A DNA stretch of 64,000 bases from JAWPMT01 sp965267435. GTDB taxonomy: Bacteria > Bacteroidota > Bacteroidia > Cytophagales > Cyclobacteriaceae. Below the pieces are notes generated by a model that saw only the letters and a program-made list of their open reading frames with translations, had not been told where the DNA came from and made no database searches. Positions 54,797-64,000 of this stretch are shown here, one piece after another. Both the position numbers and the translations under genes were made by a program. How positions within the stretch are numbered: position 1 is the first letter of the stretch; each line of letters opens with the position of its first letter. The DNA lies in assembly GCA_965267435.1 (NCBI GenBank), contig OZ253960.1:2232001-2296000 (forward strand), in the 5' to 3' direction.

Positions 54797-57574
54797 ATGA
54801 AGAACCTATTACTACTACTTGTTTGCCTGTCACCTCTCTTCACCTTTAGCCAAGGCCAGAAAATACTTGGACCAGACGACTACGATGTCTGGAAAGAGAT
54901 CGATCAGTCAGCAATCAGCCCTGACGGGGAATGGATCACCCACACGCTGCAACCCTACGGGAATGGTAATCCCTCTCTGCACCTCTCCAAAAACCCCGAT
55001 GAAGACACTTTCTCCTACACGAGGGGCCGAGATGGGCTTTTCACCTACGACTCAAAATTTCTCGTCTTCACTATCGAGCCGGACTTCGATGAATGGCAAA
55101 ACCTGCGCCGCATCAAAACCAAAGACGAGATGCTACCCCGCGATACGTTGGCCATCTACGACCTCAATAGCGCCAATCTGACAAAATATGCCGGGGTCAA
55201 GTCACTGAAGGTTCCAGAAAAATGGAGCGGCTACATCGCCTATCAACTGCATCCCCCCGCGGATACTACGGATGGGAAGAAACCAAAGAAATGGAAAAAG
55301 GATGGAGGATATCCCCTTGTGATACGATCCACAACCAGCGATGAGTCCTGGGAATTTCCTTTTGTCACGGACTACGTTCTTTCCGAAAAAGGAGGCAAAG
55401 TGGCCTTCATCACCAAGGGCGACTCTACCCTCGAAGCTGGGGCCTATGCCTTTGATACCGACAGTCGAACATCTGTCCCACTCGTGGAGAGCAAAGGCAA
55501 GTTCTACAATCTCTCATGGGATGAGTCGGGAGAACAATTGGCGTTCGTACTCGATGGCGATACCACTGAGGCGTTGCAACGGCAACCTGATCTGATCTAC
55601 TGGCAGGAAGAACTCGACACGGTAAAGGTTTTGACGGCAGCTCTGGACCTTGCCGATGATCACCTGGTGAGCGTGCACTTCAAGAACTACTTCTCCAAAG
55701 ACCGTCAGCGCCTATTCTTTGGCTGGGCAGAACAGCCCGCCATGCAGGATACTTCCCTCCTTGCCGAAGAGATCGTCAATGTAGAAGTGTGGACACACCA
55801 TGACCAACGGTTGCACACACAGCAGCAGGCCGAGAAGGGCGATGACGCTAAGTCCTCCTATCTGGCAGCGATAGACCCGGGTTCGGGGCAAGTCGTCAAA
55901 ATTGCTGATCCAGAGACGCCAGAAGCGAACCTCGCACCCGAGGGAAACGGATCCTTTGCAGTGGTCGGTCACCTCGACTCCTACCTGAAGTACCTCAGCT
56001 GGGAAGGCTTTCCACTGTACCAGGACGTCTACTCAGTCAACCTTGACAATGGGGAGCGGCGACTCATCAAGAAGAAGCTCCGGGCTAGTGAGCCCCGGAT
56101 ATCGCCTGGAGGGAAATACGCTTTTTGGTACAGCGCCCCTGACTCCGCCTGGTTTAGTTATTCATTTGAGAAGCAGCAAATCTTCCAACTGACAACGAAC
56201 GAGACAGTACCCTTTTATCGCGAGATACACGATACGCCCTCTCTACCTTCCTCCTATGGCATCATGTCGTGGACAGAAGATGATCAGCGGGTTCTCATTT
56301 ATGACAGATATGATATTTGGGAGATACATCCTGAAAATGGGGCCAGTCCCGTGAACTTGACAGAAAATGGTCGCACCGGTCGAATTCGGTATCGATACCA
56401 GCGAGCAGATCGTGAGGAGCGATTTATTCGAAGAAACCAACCGCTGATAATTGCCGGCTTCAATGAGGCTGACAAGAGCGAGGCACTGTACGCATGGGCA
56501 TACGGTAAAAAAGGCCTCAAAAAAATGATGGAAGGGCCTTATGACTACTCCAGTTTCATAAAAGCCCTGGAATCGGACGATGTTTACTTCGAACGAGAGA
56601 ACTTTAGAGACTTCCCCAACCTGCATCGATCCACGCTATCACTGCGTGGCAGTCAACAGGTGACCGATGCCAACCCTCAGCAAGCGGACTACCGCTGGGG
56701 CAATGCCGAAATCTACCGATGGACCTCCCTCGATGGCAGAGCGTTAGAGGGCATGCTGATCAAGCCCGATGACTTCGACCCATCCAAGAAGTATCCGATG
56801 ATTGTCAATTTCTACGAAAAGAGTTCCGACGGACTCCATCGTCATCGTCCCCCATCACCAGGCAGGTCTTCGGTTTCCTACAGCATGTATGTGAGTAAGG
56901 GTTATGTCATCTTCAACCCCGATGTATACTACCGGGAAGGTTATCCAGGGGAAAGCGCCTACAACTGCGTGGTCCCTGGTGTGACATCTCTCATTGAGGA
57001 AGGCTTCATCGACCCGGAGCGGATTGGTGCACAGGGACATAGCTGGGGAGGCTACCAAATATCCTACCTGATCACGAAGACAGACCTCTTCGCCTGCGTG
57101 GAAGCTGGAGCGCCCGTAGTTAATATGACGAGCGCTTACGGCGGCATACGATGGGGATCGGGACTGAGTAGAATGTTTCAGTATGAGAGAACACAAAGCC
57201 GTATCGGAGGCACCCTTTGGGAGTACCCATTGCGCTACATCGAAAACTCACCATTGTTCTTTGCAGACAAGGTCAACACCCCCATTATGTACATGCACAA
57301 CGATGCCGACACAGCCGTTCCCTGGTACCAGGGGATCGAATTCTTCGTGGCGCTACGCCGACTCAATAAGCCTGTGTGGATGCTCAACTATCAAGGAGAG
57401 CCTCACGGGATAGTGAAGAAACAAAACAGGATAGACTTCCAGACGAGGATGTCGCAGTTCTTCGACTATTACCTCTTGGATCAACCTATGCCCGCGTGGA
57501 TGGCCGAGGGGATACCGGCTCGGGAAGTCGGCATCGACTTACGCCTGGGCCCCGCTGAAGATCAGGACAGATAA
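54797..57574 (+). CDS. Secreted S9 prolyl-oligopeptidase-like peptidase
   Basis: 925 residues with a signal peptide (KNLLLLLVCLSPLFTFSQG). A long beta-propeller region is followed by an alpha/beta-hydrolase domain. The triad is visible: Ser749 in GHSWGGYQ, Asp838 in HNDADTAVP and His870 in GEPHGIVK. It cleaves short peptides in the periplasm, helping protein use. The length is in range for the large S9 subgroup in Bacteroidota. The gap 54605-54796 shows no gene. Confidence 0.92.
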   Translation: MKNLLLLLVCLSPLFTFSQGQKILGPDDYDVWKEIDQSAISPDGEWITHTLQPYGNGNPSLHLSKNPDEDTFSYTRGRDGLFTYDSKFLVFTIEPDFDEWQNLRRIKTKDEMLPRDTLAIYDLNSANLTKYAGVKSLKVPEKWSGYIAYQLHPPADTTDGKKPKKWKKDGGYPLVIRSTTSDESWEFPFVTDYVLSEKGGKVAFITKGDSTLEAGAYAFDTDSRTSVPLVESKGKFYNLSWDESGEQLAFVLDGDTTEALQRQPDLIYWQEELDTVKVLTAALDLADDHLVSVHFKNYFSKDRQRLFFGWAEQPAMQDTSLLAEEIVNVEVWTHHDQRLHTQQQAEKGDDAKSSYLAAIDPGSGQVVKIADPETPEANLAPEGNGSFAVVGHLDSYLKYLSWEGFPLYQDVYSVNLDNGERRLIKKKLRASEPRISPGGKYAFWYSAPDSAWFSYSFEKQQIFQLTTNETVPFYREIHDTPSLPSSYGIMSWTEDDQRVLIYDRYDIWEIHPENGASPVNLTENGRTGRIRYRYQRADREERFIRRNQPLIIAGFNEADKSEALYAWAYGKKGLKKMMEGPYDYSSFIKALESDDVYFERENFRDFPNLHRSTLSLRGSQQVTDANPQQADYRWGNAEIYRWTSLDGRALEGMLIKPDDFDPSKKYPMIVNFYEKSSDGLHRHRPPSPGRSSVSYSMYVSKGYVIFNPDVYYREGYPGESAYNCVVPGVTSLIEEGFIDPERIGAQGHSWGGYQISYLITKTDLFACVEAGAPVVNMTSAYGGIRWGSGLSRMFQYERTQSRIGGTLWEYPLRYIENSPLFFADKVNTPIMYMHNDADTAVPWYQGIEFFVALRRLNKPVWMLNYQGEPHGIVKKQNRIDFQTRMSQFFDYYLLDQPMPAWMAEGIPAREVGIDLRLGPAEDQDR

Positions 57575-57581
57575 CTGAAGG

Positions 57582-57833
57582 TTATCGAAGTTTTCGTTCC
57601 CAGAAGTTGGCCTCCCGCTCACGGTCCAATGTACCCTGGGATTGGGCCTTCTCAAGATCCGGATGGGACGGCCCCTTGGACGTAAAGTGCCAGGCACCGC
57701 AGTGGTCACACTCGTAGACGTTGATGGGGCCCTGACCTGGAGCGTGGAATTGTCTTGCCTGATGGCTGAAAAGTGCTTCTTCAGCTAGTACCTTGGAGTC
57801 GTACGAAGTTTTACGCGTGACTGGGCAATGCAT
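57582..57833 (-). CDS. Small zinc-ribbon protein
   Basis: 83 residues from the ATG at 57833, whose first base overlaps the stop of the MaoC gene (TGATG). It carries VYECDHCGAWHFTSKG, the compact zinc-ribbon used in short proteins from this phylum, plus an early Cys (HCPVTRK). Coupled to the hydratase gene; function unknown. Confidence 0.7.
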   Translation of the reverse strand: MHCPVTRKTSYDSKVLAEEALFSHQARQFHAPGQGPINVYECDHCGAWHFTSKGPSHPDLEKAQSQGTLDREREANFWERKLR

Positions 57834-58297
57834 CAATCATTAAAGTGATACAGCAGCACCAAGGTTCCTGTAAAGGCAGGTTTTCTTTGACCGACAACCT
57901 CCATCACCGCATCAACCTCAGCCTTGATCACTCCCCGAAGGTTGCTTAGTGCGCGGAGGTGCGCCTTTAGGATAAGCTCACTGTCAACAGGCACATGCTG
58001 TGCAAATCGTAGCTTCTCGATGCCATAGTTGACCATCATTTTGAGGTTGTTCACCTCCAGGATCTGATTCCACAGGTAGGGAATCATTGAGAGTGACAGG
58101 TACCCATGAGCGATGGGTGTGCCAAAAGGTCCCTGACTTGCTCGCTCGGGATCGGTATGGATCCACTGATGGTCGACTGTGGCATCCGCAAATAAGTTAA
58201 TTTGCTCCTGTGTGATTTTGTGAGGGGCGGACTCCCCCAAGTCTTTACCCAGGTAGGTCTGAAACTCCTCGAAGCTATTGATGATAATCTTACTCAT
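57833..58297 (-). CDS. MaoC-type (R)-specific enoyl-CoA hydratase
   Basis: 154 residues, hot-dog fold. The signature runs FADATVDHQWIHTDPERA then PFGTPIAHGYLSLSM; the Asp and His of the DxxxxH motif form the active site. Acts on trans-2-enoyl-CoA in fatty-acid or polyhydroxyalkanoate metabolism. Its stop overlaps the start of the zinc-ribbon gene. Confidence 0.9.
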   Translation of the reverse strand: MSKIIINSFEEFQTYLGKDLGESAPHKITQEQINLFADATVDHQWIHTDPERASQGPFGTPIAHGYLSLSMIPYLWNQILEVNNLKMMVNYGIEKLRFAQHVPVDSELILKAHLRALSNLRGVIKAEVDAVMEVVGQRKPAFTGTLVLLYHFND

Positions 58298-58810
58298 TGG
58301 TTAGTCGGGCTTGCCTCGGCGAATTTAGAAAAAACCGCTGATAGTGAATAGGATCGATCACCCTTAAAGAAGAAATCCCATCCCGGCGCAATCTTATGCC
58401 GGATTAGTGATTGAGCCCCATATTTCGTGAGGATGTCTGGAACACTGGGTAAAGCCTCAGAGGTCGGGCCATTTGTTGCAATACACATACTATTGAAAGC
58501 ACACCAAAAACGGTTTATGCAACTCCTAGGATAACATGCGACAAAAGGCACTTATTCGTCCAATAAATCCGTTATCAACCAATAAGGCGCCTCCCCGATC
58601 CGTTATATTGGCACGTTATTTGCAAAACAACTACCGCTTGTTTTGGTAACCCATCGCGCATGCGCTTTCTGTTGCACAGGGAATAATGCCGCTCCAACCG
58701 CCGAAATCGCCTACTGAACGAAAGAAACACATTAAACGAAGCCTGATATTATATATTTATTATTACGTTGATAACCAGATAGACAAACGAGAAGAAGCTC
58801 GACACAAAAC
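58298..58810. other. Gene-free stretch
   Basis: An open frame on the minus strand (58294-58551) lacks any family look and is not called. An AT-rich zone (58745-58770) precedes the next gene and may be its promoter. Confidence 0.5.
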
Positions 58811-59332
58811 ATGAACAAGGTAGTAACTTTTATAACAATCATGGCATTGGCTTCCACAGTTATGAGCCAGTCCATTACGACGACCATAGACGACATCACC
58901 CTCCGGTGGGATGAGGAGGCAGCACTTCTTTCCACTTACGACGGGTTGAGGTATTTCTGCGCAAATGAGGAATACCGGTTTTCGACCATTCAGGTCCTCC
59001 GGGATATTCATCACTACGACTCAGTGCTCTACGAGAAACTGGTAGATGCGCAACGGCAAGGCAAGAGCAACCATGAAGTCGCCAAAACCCTCAAGGAAAT
59101 TGAGGAGTTTGAGAAGGAGTACACGACTAAAGCCTTCATAGACTTTCTATACAATGACTGCCAGGCAAGTAAAAACCTTGAGCGCAGAGCTAAAGACCTG
59201 AGAAAAGACAGTGGTGAAGGGTCTTACGACAACCAGACGTATGTGCTGGAAGTCGAGCTTGGAAGGTATGTACATCATATCACCAAGCGCGTGGATCAGA
59301 TCCGCCAGCACGTACACCACATCTACAACTAG
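58811..59332 (+). CDS. Secreted helical protein of unknown function
   Basis: 173 residues with a signal peptide (NKVVTFITIMALASTVMSQS). The mature part is helical and charged, with two Cys (RYFCANEEY and YNDCQASK) that may pair, and a His-rich C-terminus (YVHHITKRVDQIRQHVHHIY). It could bind metal. No family recognised. Confidence 0.6.
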   Translation: MNKVVTFITIMALASTVMSQSITTTIDDITLRWDEEAALLSTYDGLRYFCANEEYRFSTIQVLRDIHHYDSVLYEKLVDAQRQGKSNHEVAKTLKEIEEFEKEYTTKAFIDFLYNDCQASKNLERRAKDLRKDSGEGSYDNQTYVLEVELGRYVHHITKRVDQIRQHVHHIYN

Positions 59333-59359
59333 TAGACAAGAGCTTATACATCTGGGCGA

Positions 59360-60349
59360 CTACTGCACCTCCGGTTCAAGGGAGACTGCGGTAGTCGCCT
59401 TCGTATTTTCCGACTTTCGGCGAGCAAAGGAGGCAGCACCCAATACTGCCAGATTTCTACCTTCTGTCTCAGAAACCCTCAAAACAATCTTGCCCCTGTA
59501 GACATCCATCAACGATGCCTCAAAAGCCCTCCTCACGGGCTCCAATAGCACGTCGCCGGCTTTGGCCACTCCACCCGAAAAGACGATGGCCTCAGGATCG
59601 AATATAGCCGCAAGGTTTGCCAGAGCGGCCCCCAACTTCTTACCTGTAAACTCAAACGCCTTCTTAGCCAGGGGATCACCCTGATACGCAGCCTTAGCGA
59701 TGGCATCGCTGCTCTCATACATGTCGCCGTTCTTGTCCTCATTCTCCTTCCAAACGAGGATCTCTCGCATGGTTCTGACAATGCCTGTCGCCGAAGCGTA
59801 CGTCTCCAGGCAGCCGTGTCGACCACAAATACACAATCGGCCTTCAGGCTCGACGATGACGTGACCCACCTCGCTGCCCGCCCCATGCGCTCCCACGAGC
59901 AATTCGCCATTCACATAGATGCCGGCACCGAGTCCGGTGCCCAATGTCAGGAGGATGAAGTTGTCAAAGCTGGAAGCCACGCCAAAGTACTTCTCCCCAT
60001 AGGCTGCCGCATCTCCGTCATTTAGCAGATAGGCTGGCGCCTTGAAGCGTTCACTCATCAGCTGGGCAATGGGCACCTGGTCACCCCAGTTCATGAGATT
60101 GTACGCTTCTTCAATATTGCCTGTATTCTGATTGCCCTTCGGGGCGCCGATACCCACAGCTCCGATCCTCAATCCAGATCCGCGTAGGCCTGCTTTGATC
60201 TCCTTGTACAACGTACCGAGGTATTCCTCCAGGGAGGAATAGCCCTTGGTGGGGATGCTATCCACAAATAGCATCTCATTGTGGCTATCAATGGCGCCGA
60301 ACTTCGTGGACGTACCTCCGATGTCAACCCCTATTATCGCTCTTTTCAT
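59360..60349 (-). CDS. ROK-family sugar kinase
   Basis: 329 residues. ATP loop VDIGGTSTKFGAID; the catalytic Asp is in LLNDGDAAAYGE; TLGTGLGAGIYVNGEL follows. The ROK zinc motif is CICGRHGCLETYAS. It phosphorylates glucose or an amino sugar such as N-acetylglucosamine. It starts 12 bp after the NagB-LmbE gene, so the two are an operon and an amino-sugar substrate is likely. Confidence 0.88.
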   Translation of the reverse strand: MKRAIIGVDIGGTSTKFGAIDSHNEMLFVDSIPTKGYSSLEEYLGTLYKEIKAGLRGSGLRIGAVGIGAPKGNQNTGNIEEAYNLMNWGDQVPIAQLMSERFKAPAYLLNDGDAAAYGEKYFGVASSFDNFILLTLGTGLGAGIYVNGELLVGAHGAGSEVGHVIVEPEGRLCICGRHGCLETYASATGIVRTMREILVWKENEDKNGDMYESSDAIAKAAYQGDPLAKKAFEFTGKKLGAALANLAAIFDPEAIVFSGGVAKAGDVLLEPVRRAFEASLMDVYRGKIVLRVSETEGRNLAVLGAASFARRKSENTKATTAVSLEPEVQ

Positions 60350-60361
60350 GTTTGGTGCTGC

Positions 60362-62281
60362 TTAGAACTGGTAGCGGACAAATGCCTCGATGGCTTCGTA
60401 CTCAGTCAACCCGAGCTTGTCGTACAACATGGCCGTCTCCTTGTTCCTGTCTTCGGCCCGTTGCCAAAATTCTCTCTTGTCACTACCGGGGAATACAGGT
60501 GTGTCCTTTTGCGATTGGTGTTTGAAGATGGCTTTGCGCTTAAGCATCAGATCCGATGGACTGATAGGTATGGCCATCTCGATCTCATGAATCGGCCACT
60601 CCTGCCATGCACCGCGATAGAGCCATAGGTAGCAGTCGTCCAGCCAACTCTCACCCTTGAGCTTCTTCAACGTCATGATGATAGCATCCAGGCACGTCTT
60701 GTGCGTGCCATGTGGATCTCTCAGGTCCCCGGCAGCAAAGATCTGATGTGGTTGCACCTTTTGCAGGAGATCAGCGATGATATCTACGTCAGCATCACTT
60801 AGATTGCCCTTCTCTACATGACCAGTTTCGTAGAATGGCATGTTGAGGAAGTGCATATGTTCTTCATCCAACCCACAGAACCTGGCTGCACTGGCTGCTT
60901 CACCCTTTCTGATCAACCCCTTAATTGTGCGAACGAGTTCGATGTCTACCTCTCCCTGATTTTTCTTGCCAGCAATTGAGGCTTTCACTTCTTCCCGTAG
61001 GTCAATAGCCTTCTTCTCATCCAATCCGATCGCTGAGGCGAAATCCATGGCAAAGTCGGCAAACCTCAAGGCGTCGTCATCAAAGACCGCAATGTTTCCA
61101 GAAGTCTGATAGGCAACGTGTACCTCATGACCTTGCTCGACGAGGCGGAGAAATGTTCCTCCCATCGAGATCACATCGTCGTCCGGGTGTGGGCTGAAGA
61201 TGATTGAGCGCTTCTGTGCAGGTAGTGCCCGCTCAGGTCGGTTGGTGTCGTCAGCACCCGGCTTCCCTCCTGGCCAACCGGTGATGGTATGCTGCAGGGA
61301 ATTAAAGATTTTGACATTGAGGTCATGTGAGTTGCCATAGTAGACGATCAGGTCTCCCAGATCATTCAACTTGTAGTCGTCTTCCGTGAGCTTCAAGATG
61401 GGCTTGCCCAGTTTTTGGCTCAGCCAGATCACGGCTTTTTTGGCCATCTTATCGTCCCAGTCGCAAAGCGCTACCACCCAAGGCGTCTTGATTCTTGTCA
61501 ACTCTACCGCCGCATTCTCATCAACCAGAACTTCGACATCGTCATGGTTTTGTAGAAACGATGCCGGAATTTCTTTGGATACAGGTCCCTCTACCGCCTG
61601 TCTCACGATCGGCGCCTTCTTCTCACCCCAAGCCATTAGGAAGATTCGCTTCGCTTTGAAAATGCTGCGTATACCCATGGTAATCGCCCGACGAGGCACT
61701 AATTCTTCGCGAACAAATTCACGCGTCGCATCCGCAATCGTCAGTGGATCCAGCTTCACCAATCGTGTCTGTGAGTCCGCGTGCGAGGGAGGTTCATTGA
61801 ATCCTACGTGACCCGTACGTCCGATACCCAGGATCTGAATATCAATCCCTCCAAAGCTGTCAATGCGTTTCTCATACTCACGGCAGAATGGGCCTACCTG
61901 CTCCAGAGGAATGGTACCATCCGGAATGTGCACATTTTCAGGCTTGATGTCGATGTGATTGAAGAGATGATAGTGCATGAAGTAGTAGTAGCTGAGCTTG
62001 GACTCCTTGCTCATAGGGTAGTACTCATCCAGGTTGAAGGTCGCTACGTTTTCGAAACTCAGCCCCTCTTCCCGGTGCATCCGCACCAACTCTCGATAAA
62101 CATGTATAGGTGAGGCACCAGTTGCCAGTCCAAGCACGGCCATTTGGCCTGAGCTCTGCTTGTCTCGGATAAGTTGGGCAACTTCCTGTGCTACGCGCAC
62201 ACAGGCAACTTTCTCACTTGAATAGATGGTGACGGGTAGTCTTTCCAGGGTCTTTGAGGAATCGTCCAGTATTGGGGTCAT
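60362..62281 (-). CDS. nagB: Glucosamine-6-phosphate deaminase fused to a PIG-L/LmbE domain
   Basis: 639 residues from the ATG at 62281. Residues ~20-270 are NagB: GLATGASPIHVYREL, NLDEYYPMS, and GRTGHVGFNEPPS with the active-site His and Glu. From about 365 a PIG-L/LmbE deacetylase domain follows (IIFSPHPDDDVISMGGTFLR, later DPHGTHK). The fusion, of length near 640, is a known Bacteroidota form. NagB makes fructose-6-phosphate and ammonia. The LmbE part may remove an acetyl group first. The gene is divergent from the LacI regulator. Confidence 0.92.
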   Translation of the reverse strand: MTPILDDSSKTLERLPVTIYSSEKVACVRVAQEVAQLIRDKQSSGQMAVLGLATGASPIHVYRELVRMHREEGLSFENVATFNLDEYYPMSKESKLSYYYFMHYHLFNHIDIKPENVHIPDGTIPLEQVGPFCREYEKRIDSFGGIDIQILGIGRTGHVGFNEPPSHADSQTRLVKLDPLTIADATREFVREELVPRRAITMGIRSIFKAKRIFLMAWGEKKAPIVRQAVEGPVSKEIPASFLQNHDDVEVLVDENAAVELTRIKTPWVVALCDWDDKMAKKAVIWLSQKLGKPILKLTEDDYKLNDLGDLIVYYGNSHDLNVKIFNSLQHTITGWPGGKPGADDTNRPERALPAQKRSIIFSPHPDDDVISMGGTFLRLVEQGHEVHVAYQTSGNIAVFDDDALRFADFAMDFASAIGLDEKKAIDLREEVKASIAGKKNQGEVDIELVRTIKGLIRKGEAASAARFCGLDEEHMHFLNMPFYETGHVEKGNLSDADVDIIADLLQKVQPHQIFAAGDLRDPHGTHKTCLDAIIMTLKKLKGESWLDDCYLWLYRGAWQEWPIHEIEMAIPISPSDLMLKRKAIFKHQSQKDTPVFPGSDKREFWQRAEDRNKETAMLYDKLGLTEYEAIEAFVRYQF

Positions 62282-62344
62282 GGGCACAATAATTTCATGC
62301 AAAAGAAATGAGTCAAAAACTGAAAAACAAGAAATTCAACATAA

Positions 62345-62383
62345 AGTGTGTTCGAACACACTAGAAATTTGTTCGTACACACG
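62345..62383. promoter_or_regulatory. Two LacI-type operators 21 bp apart
   Basis: AGTGTGTTCGAACACACT at 62345-62362 is a perfect 18-bp palindrome. A second, imperfect copy is centred at 62374/62375 (TTTGTTCGTACACACG). The centres are 21 bp apart, two helical turns, so two dimers could sit on the same face. They lie between the nagB operon and the LacI-type gene. Confidence 0.65.
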
Positions 62384-62434
62384 ACACTTGGGACGAATAG
62401 CAATTCTGTCTATATTGCAGCTGGATTTTTGCGT

Positions 62435-63505
62435 ATGGCGGAGAAGAAAATGACGATCAAGGACATCGCCAGGTTGGCGGATGTCTCCCCAGGGACAGTT
62501 GACAGGGTCCTGCACAACCGCGGCAAGGTCTCTGCCGACAAGAAGGCCCGCATCGACCGGGTGTTGGAGGAAATCAACTACCAACCGAACCTCATTGCCA
62601 AGACACTCAAAAACAATAAAATCTATCGCATCGGTGTGCTGCTACCTGTGGCCTCCTATGACCAATATTGGGACCGTGCCCGTCAGGGACTGGAAAAGGG
62701 CCTGGAGGAATTTGGCAGTTTCGGTATTGCTATTGATGTATTCACCTTCGACCCCGAGGACGCTGCGAGCTTCGACGCCGCAGCAAAGGATGTACTCGCC
62801 GGAGCAATTGACGGACTGCTCATGGTACCGATGTTTGTCGATCGCGCCCCAAGGCTCTTCGATGAGTTGCATAAAGCGCAGGTACCTGTCGTGACATTCA
62901 ATACTTACCACGATAGCGAAGTCCCCCAGACATTCATCGGTCAGGATCTGGAGCAAAGTGGCCGGGTGGCAGGCAATCTAATTTTACTTTCAAAAAAGAA
63001 GGAAGGCACGATTCTACTGTTGCACATGGACGAGGTGCCCGAAAATGCTCCGCATATCGCCGACAAAGAGCAAGGGATCCTCTCCTACTTTGCCGAGCAA
63101 GGGGTGGATCCATCTTCTATTCAAAAGATCTCTATCTATCATCAGCCTGGCAAGACGATGGAAGCGACCCTAGCGGAGACGCAAATAGTCACAAAAGATG
63201 TCGCGGCAGTCTATGTGAGTCGGTCACGTGCTTATGAGGTGGCTGACTTCATCAAGCAACAGGCTCCGGAAGCAGTGGTGGTCGGCTATGACCTGATCCC
63301 TGAAAACGCCCGGCTACTCAAGGAGGGCAAGATCACCTACCTACTGGATCAACACCCCTATCAGCAGGCCTATTTCGGGGTATCATTGTTCTGTGATCAC
63401 CTGATTTTTGGCAAGCCGCTACCGGAGCAGCGACTGCTGCCACTCCACGTAGTATTCCGGGAAAATGTCGACTCTGTACTCGATAGCAGGGCCTATCTTA
63501 TTTGA
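62435..63505 (+). CDS. LacI-family transcription regulator
   Basis: 356 residues from the ATG at 62435 (62450 is also possible). HTH: TIKDIARLADVSPGTVDRVL with the hinge helix NYQPNLIAKTLKN. A periplasmic-binding-protein fold follows (IYRIGVLLPVASYDQYW onward). Its position opposite nagB suggests that it controls amino-sugar use, with a sugar phosphate or free sugar as effector. The palindromes at 62345 are its likely sites. Confidence 0.9.
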   Translation: MAEKKMTIKDIARLADVSPGTVDRVLHNRGKVSADKKARIDRVLEEINYQPNLIAKTLKNNKIYRIGVLLPVASYDQYWDRARQGLEKGLEEFGSFGIAIDVFTFDPEDAASFDAAAKDVLAGAIDGLLMVPMFVDRAPRLFDELHKAQVPVVTFNTYHDSEVPQTFIGQDLEQSGRVAGNLILLSKKKEGTILLLHMDEVPENAPHIADKEQGILSYFAEQGVDPSSIQKISIYHQPGKTMEATLAETQIVTKDVAAVYVSRSRAYEVADFIKQQAPEAVVVGYDLIPENARLLKEGKITYLLDQHPYQQAYFGVSLFCDHLIFGKPLPEQRLLPLHVVFRENVDSVLDSRAYLI

Positions 63506-63561
63506 TCTTCTCACGGCATCATTTGAGGCCCGAAAGTTTGGTTAACATTTCGATAATATTA

Positions 63562-63592
63562 TTTGCAAGTAAGCACTGATGTATTACTTTTG
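63562..63592 (+). promoter_or_regulatory. Bacteroidota-type promoter of the tRNA gene
   Basis: TTTG at 63562-63565, 19 bp spacer, then TACTTTTG at 63585-63592. This is an exact match to TTTG-N19-TAnnTTTG. The tRNA starts 12 bp downstream, as expected for the start of transcription. Confidence 0.75.
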
Positions 63593-63603
63593 CCCTCCCA
63601 TAT

Positions 63604-63672
<69 letters not shown>

Positions 63673-63676
<4 letters not shown>

Positions 63677-64000
63677 CAAGATCAGAAACCTCGGCATTGC
63701 GTCGAGGTTTTTTTGTGTCTAAGAAAAGGTGGTTGTGGTGGGGACGGTCGGAGTTTCGACAGCTCCACTGCGGGTACCTCCTCCCGCTACAAGATCAGAA
63801 ACCTCGGCATCGCGTCGAGGTTTTTTTGTGTCTAAGAAAAGGTGGTTGAGGTGGGGAAGGTCGGAGTTTCGACAGCTCCACTGCGGGTACCTCCTCCCGC
63901 TACAAGATCAGAGACCTCGGCATCGCGTCAAGGTTTTTTTGTGTCTAAGAAAAGGTGGTTGAGGTGGGGAAGGTCGGAGTTTCGACAGCTCCACTGCGGG
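63673..64000 (+). repeat. 113-bp tandem repeat derived from tRNA 3' end and terminator
   Basis: Units begin at 63673, 63786 and 63899, each starting GCTACAAGATCAGA. Period is 113 bp in both steps. Each unit has the terminator hairpin, a TCTAAGAAAAGGTGGTTG stretch, and then GGTCGGAGTTTCGA, which looks like the tRNA T arm with an insertion, ending CCTCCTCCCGCTACA, the tRNA 3' end. The array runs off the window. Confidence 0.85.
63681..63713 (+). terminator. Intrinsic terminator after the tRNA
   Basis: AACCTCG-GCATTGCGT-CGAGGTT followed by a T-run. The hairpin is repeated in each downstream 113-bp unit and decays in the third (GACCTCG / CAAGGTT). Confidence 0.85.

Noticed and set aside
58294..58551. 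85-residue open frame on the minus strand
   Set aside because: Overlaps the start of the MaoC gene by 4 bp but has no recognisable feature and no good start signal.

Overview
The window looks like a chromosomal segment of a Bacteroidota bacterium, probably of the Saprospirales/Lewinella type (the phylum is well supported, the order is inference). The signs are: an AraR-type Nudix regulator beside araBAD, a fused NagB-LmbE protein, many secreted proteins and lipoproteins, weak ribosome binding sites, a TTTG-N19-TAnnTTTG promoter in front of the tRNA, and a tRNA gene without an encoded CCA end. Apart from the tRNA no stable RNA gene was recognised, and no insertion sequence, phage or CRISPR array was seen.

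Layout. 1-3.2 kb: a truncated TPR protein and, divergently, a lipoprotein of the cholesterol-dependent-cytolysin (thiol-activated cytolysin) family without the usual Trp-rich C-terminal loop. 3.2-13.8 kb: a pair of secreted amidohydrolases, then the acetate pair pta-ackA, separated by intergenic zones rich in dispersed palindromic repeats and CAAC-type tracts. 13.8-15.3 kb: two tandem paralogous lipoproteins. 15.7-22.7 kb: a ten-gene co-directional locus with two short peptides carrying double-glycine leaders, a C39-peptidase ABC exporter, a small HTH regulator, a UGT-like glycosyltransferase, a membrane-anchored CxxC thioredoxin-like protein and several small membrane proteins. I read this as a two-peptide bacteriocin (or modified RiPP) locus, and it is the strongest candidate for an undescribed system here. 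22.9-36 kb: an ECF sigma factor with a TPR/anti-sigma-like partner, many hypothetical or secreted proteins, two stand-alone half HsdS-like proteins flanking a thioredoxin gene, a paraoxonase-family lactonase and a HAD phosphatase.

36.5-47.7 kb: an L-arabinose module. Minus-strand genes run arabinofuranosidase (GH51), araB, araD, araA, galM-like lipoprotein and sodium/sugar symporter, divergent from araR. The divergent gap holds a perfect palindrome that is the likely AraR operator. A sulfatase lipoprotein follows araR, so the polymer used may be a sulfated arabinan (inference). 47.7-58.3 kb: assorted single genes, including a nuclease, PqiA-like protein, EF-hand protein, PAS-LuxR regulator, S9 peptidase, and a MaoC hydratase with a zinc-ribbon partner. 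59.4-63.5 kb: an amino-sugar module (nagB-lmbE fusion, then ROK kinase) divergent from a LacI-type regulator, with two operator-like palindromes 21 bp apart between them. The window ends with an initiator-type tRNA-Met followed by at least three 113-bp tandem copies of a unit that contains the tRNA 3' end and its terminator.

Coordinates of genes use the start I consider most likely; where an ATG inside a longer open frame fits the signal peptide or family better I have moved the start and said so.
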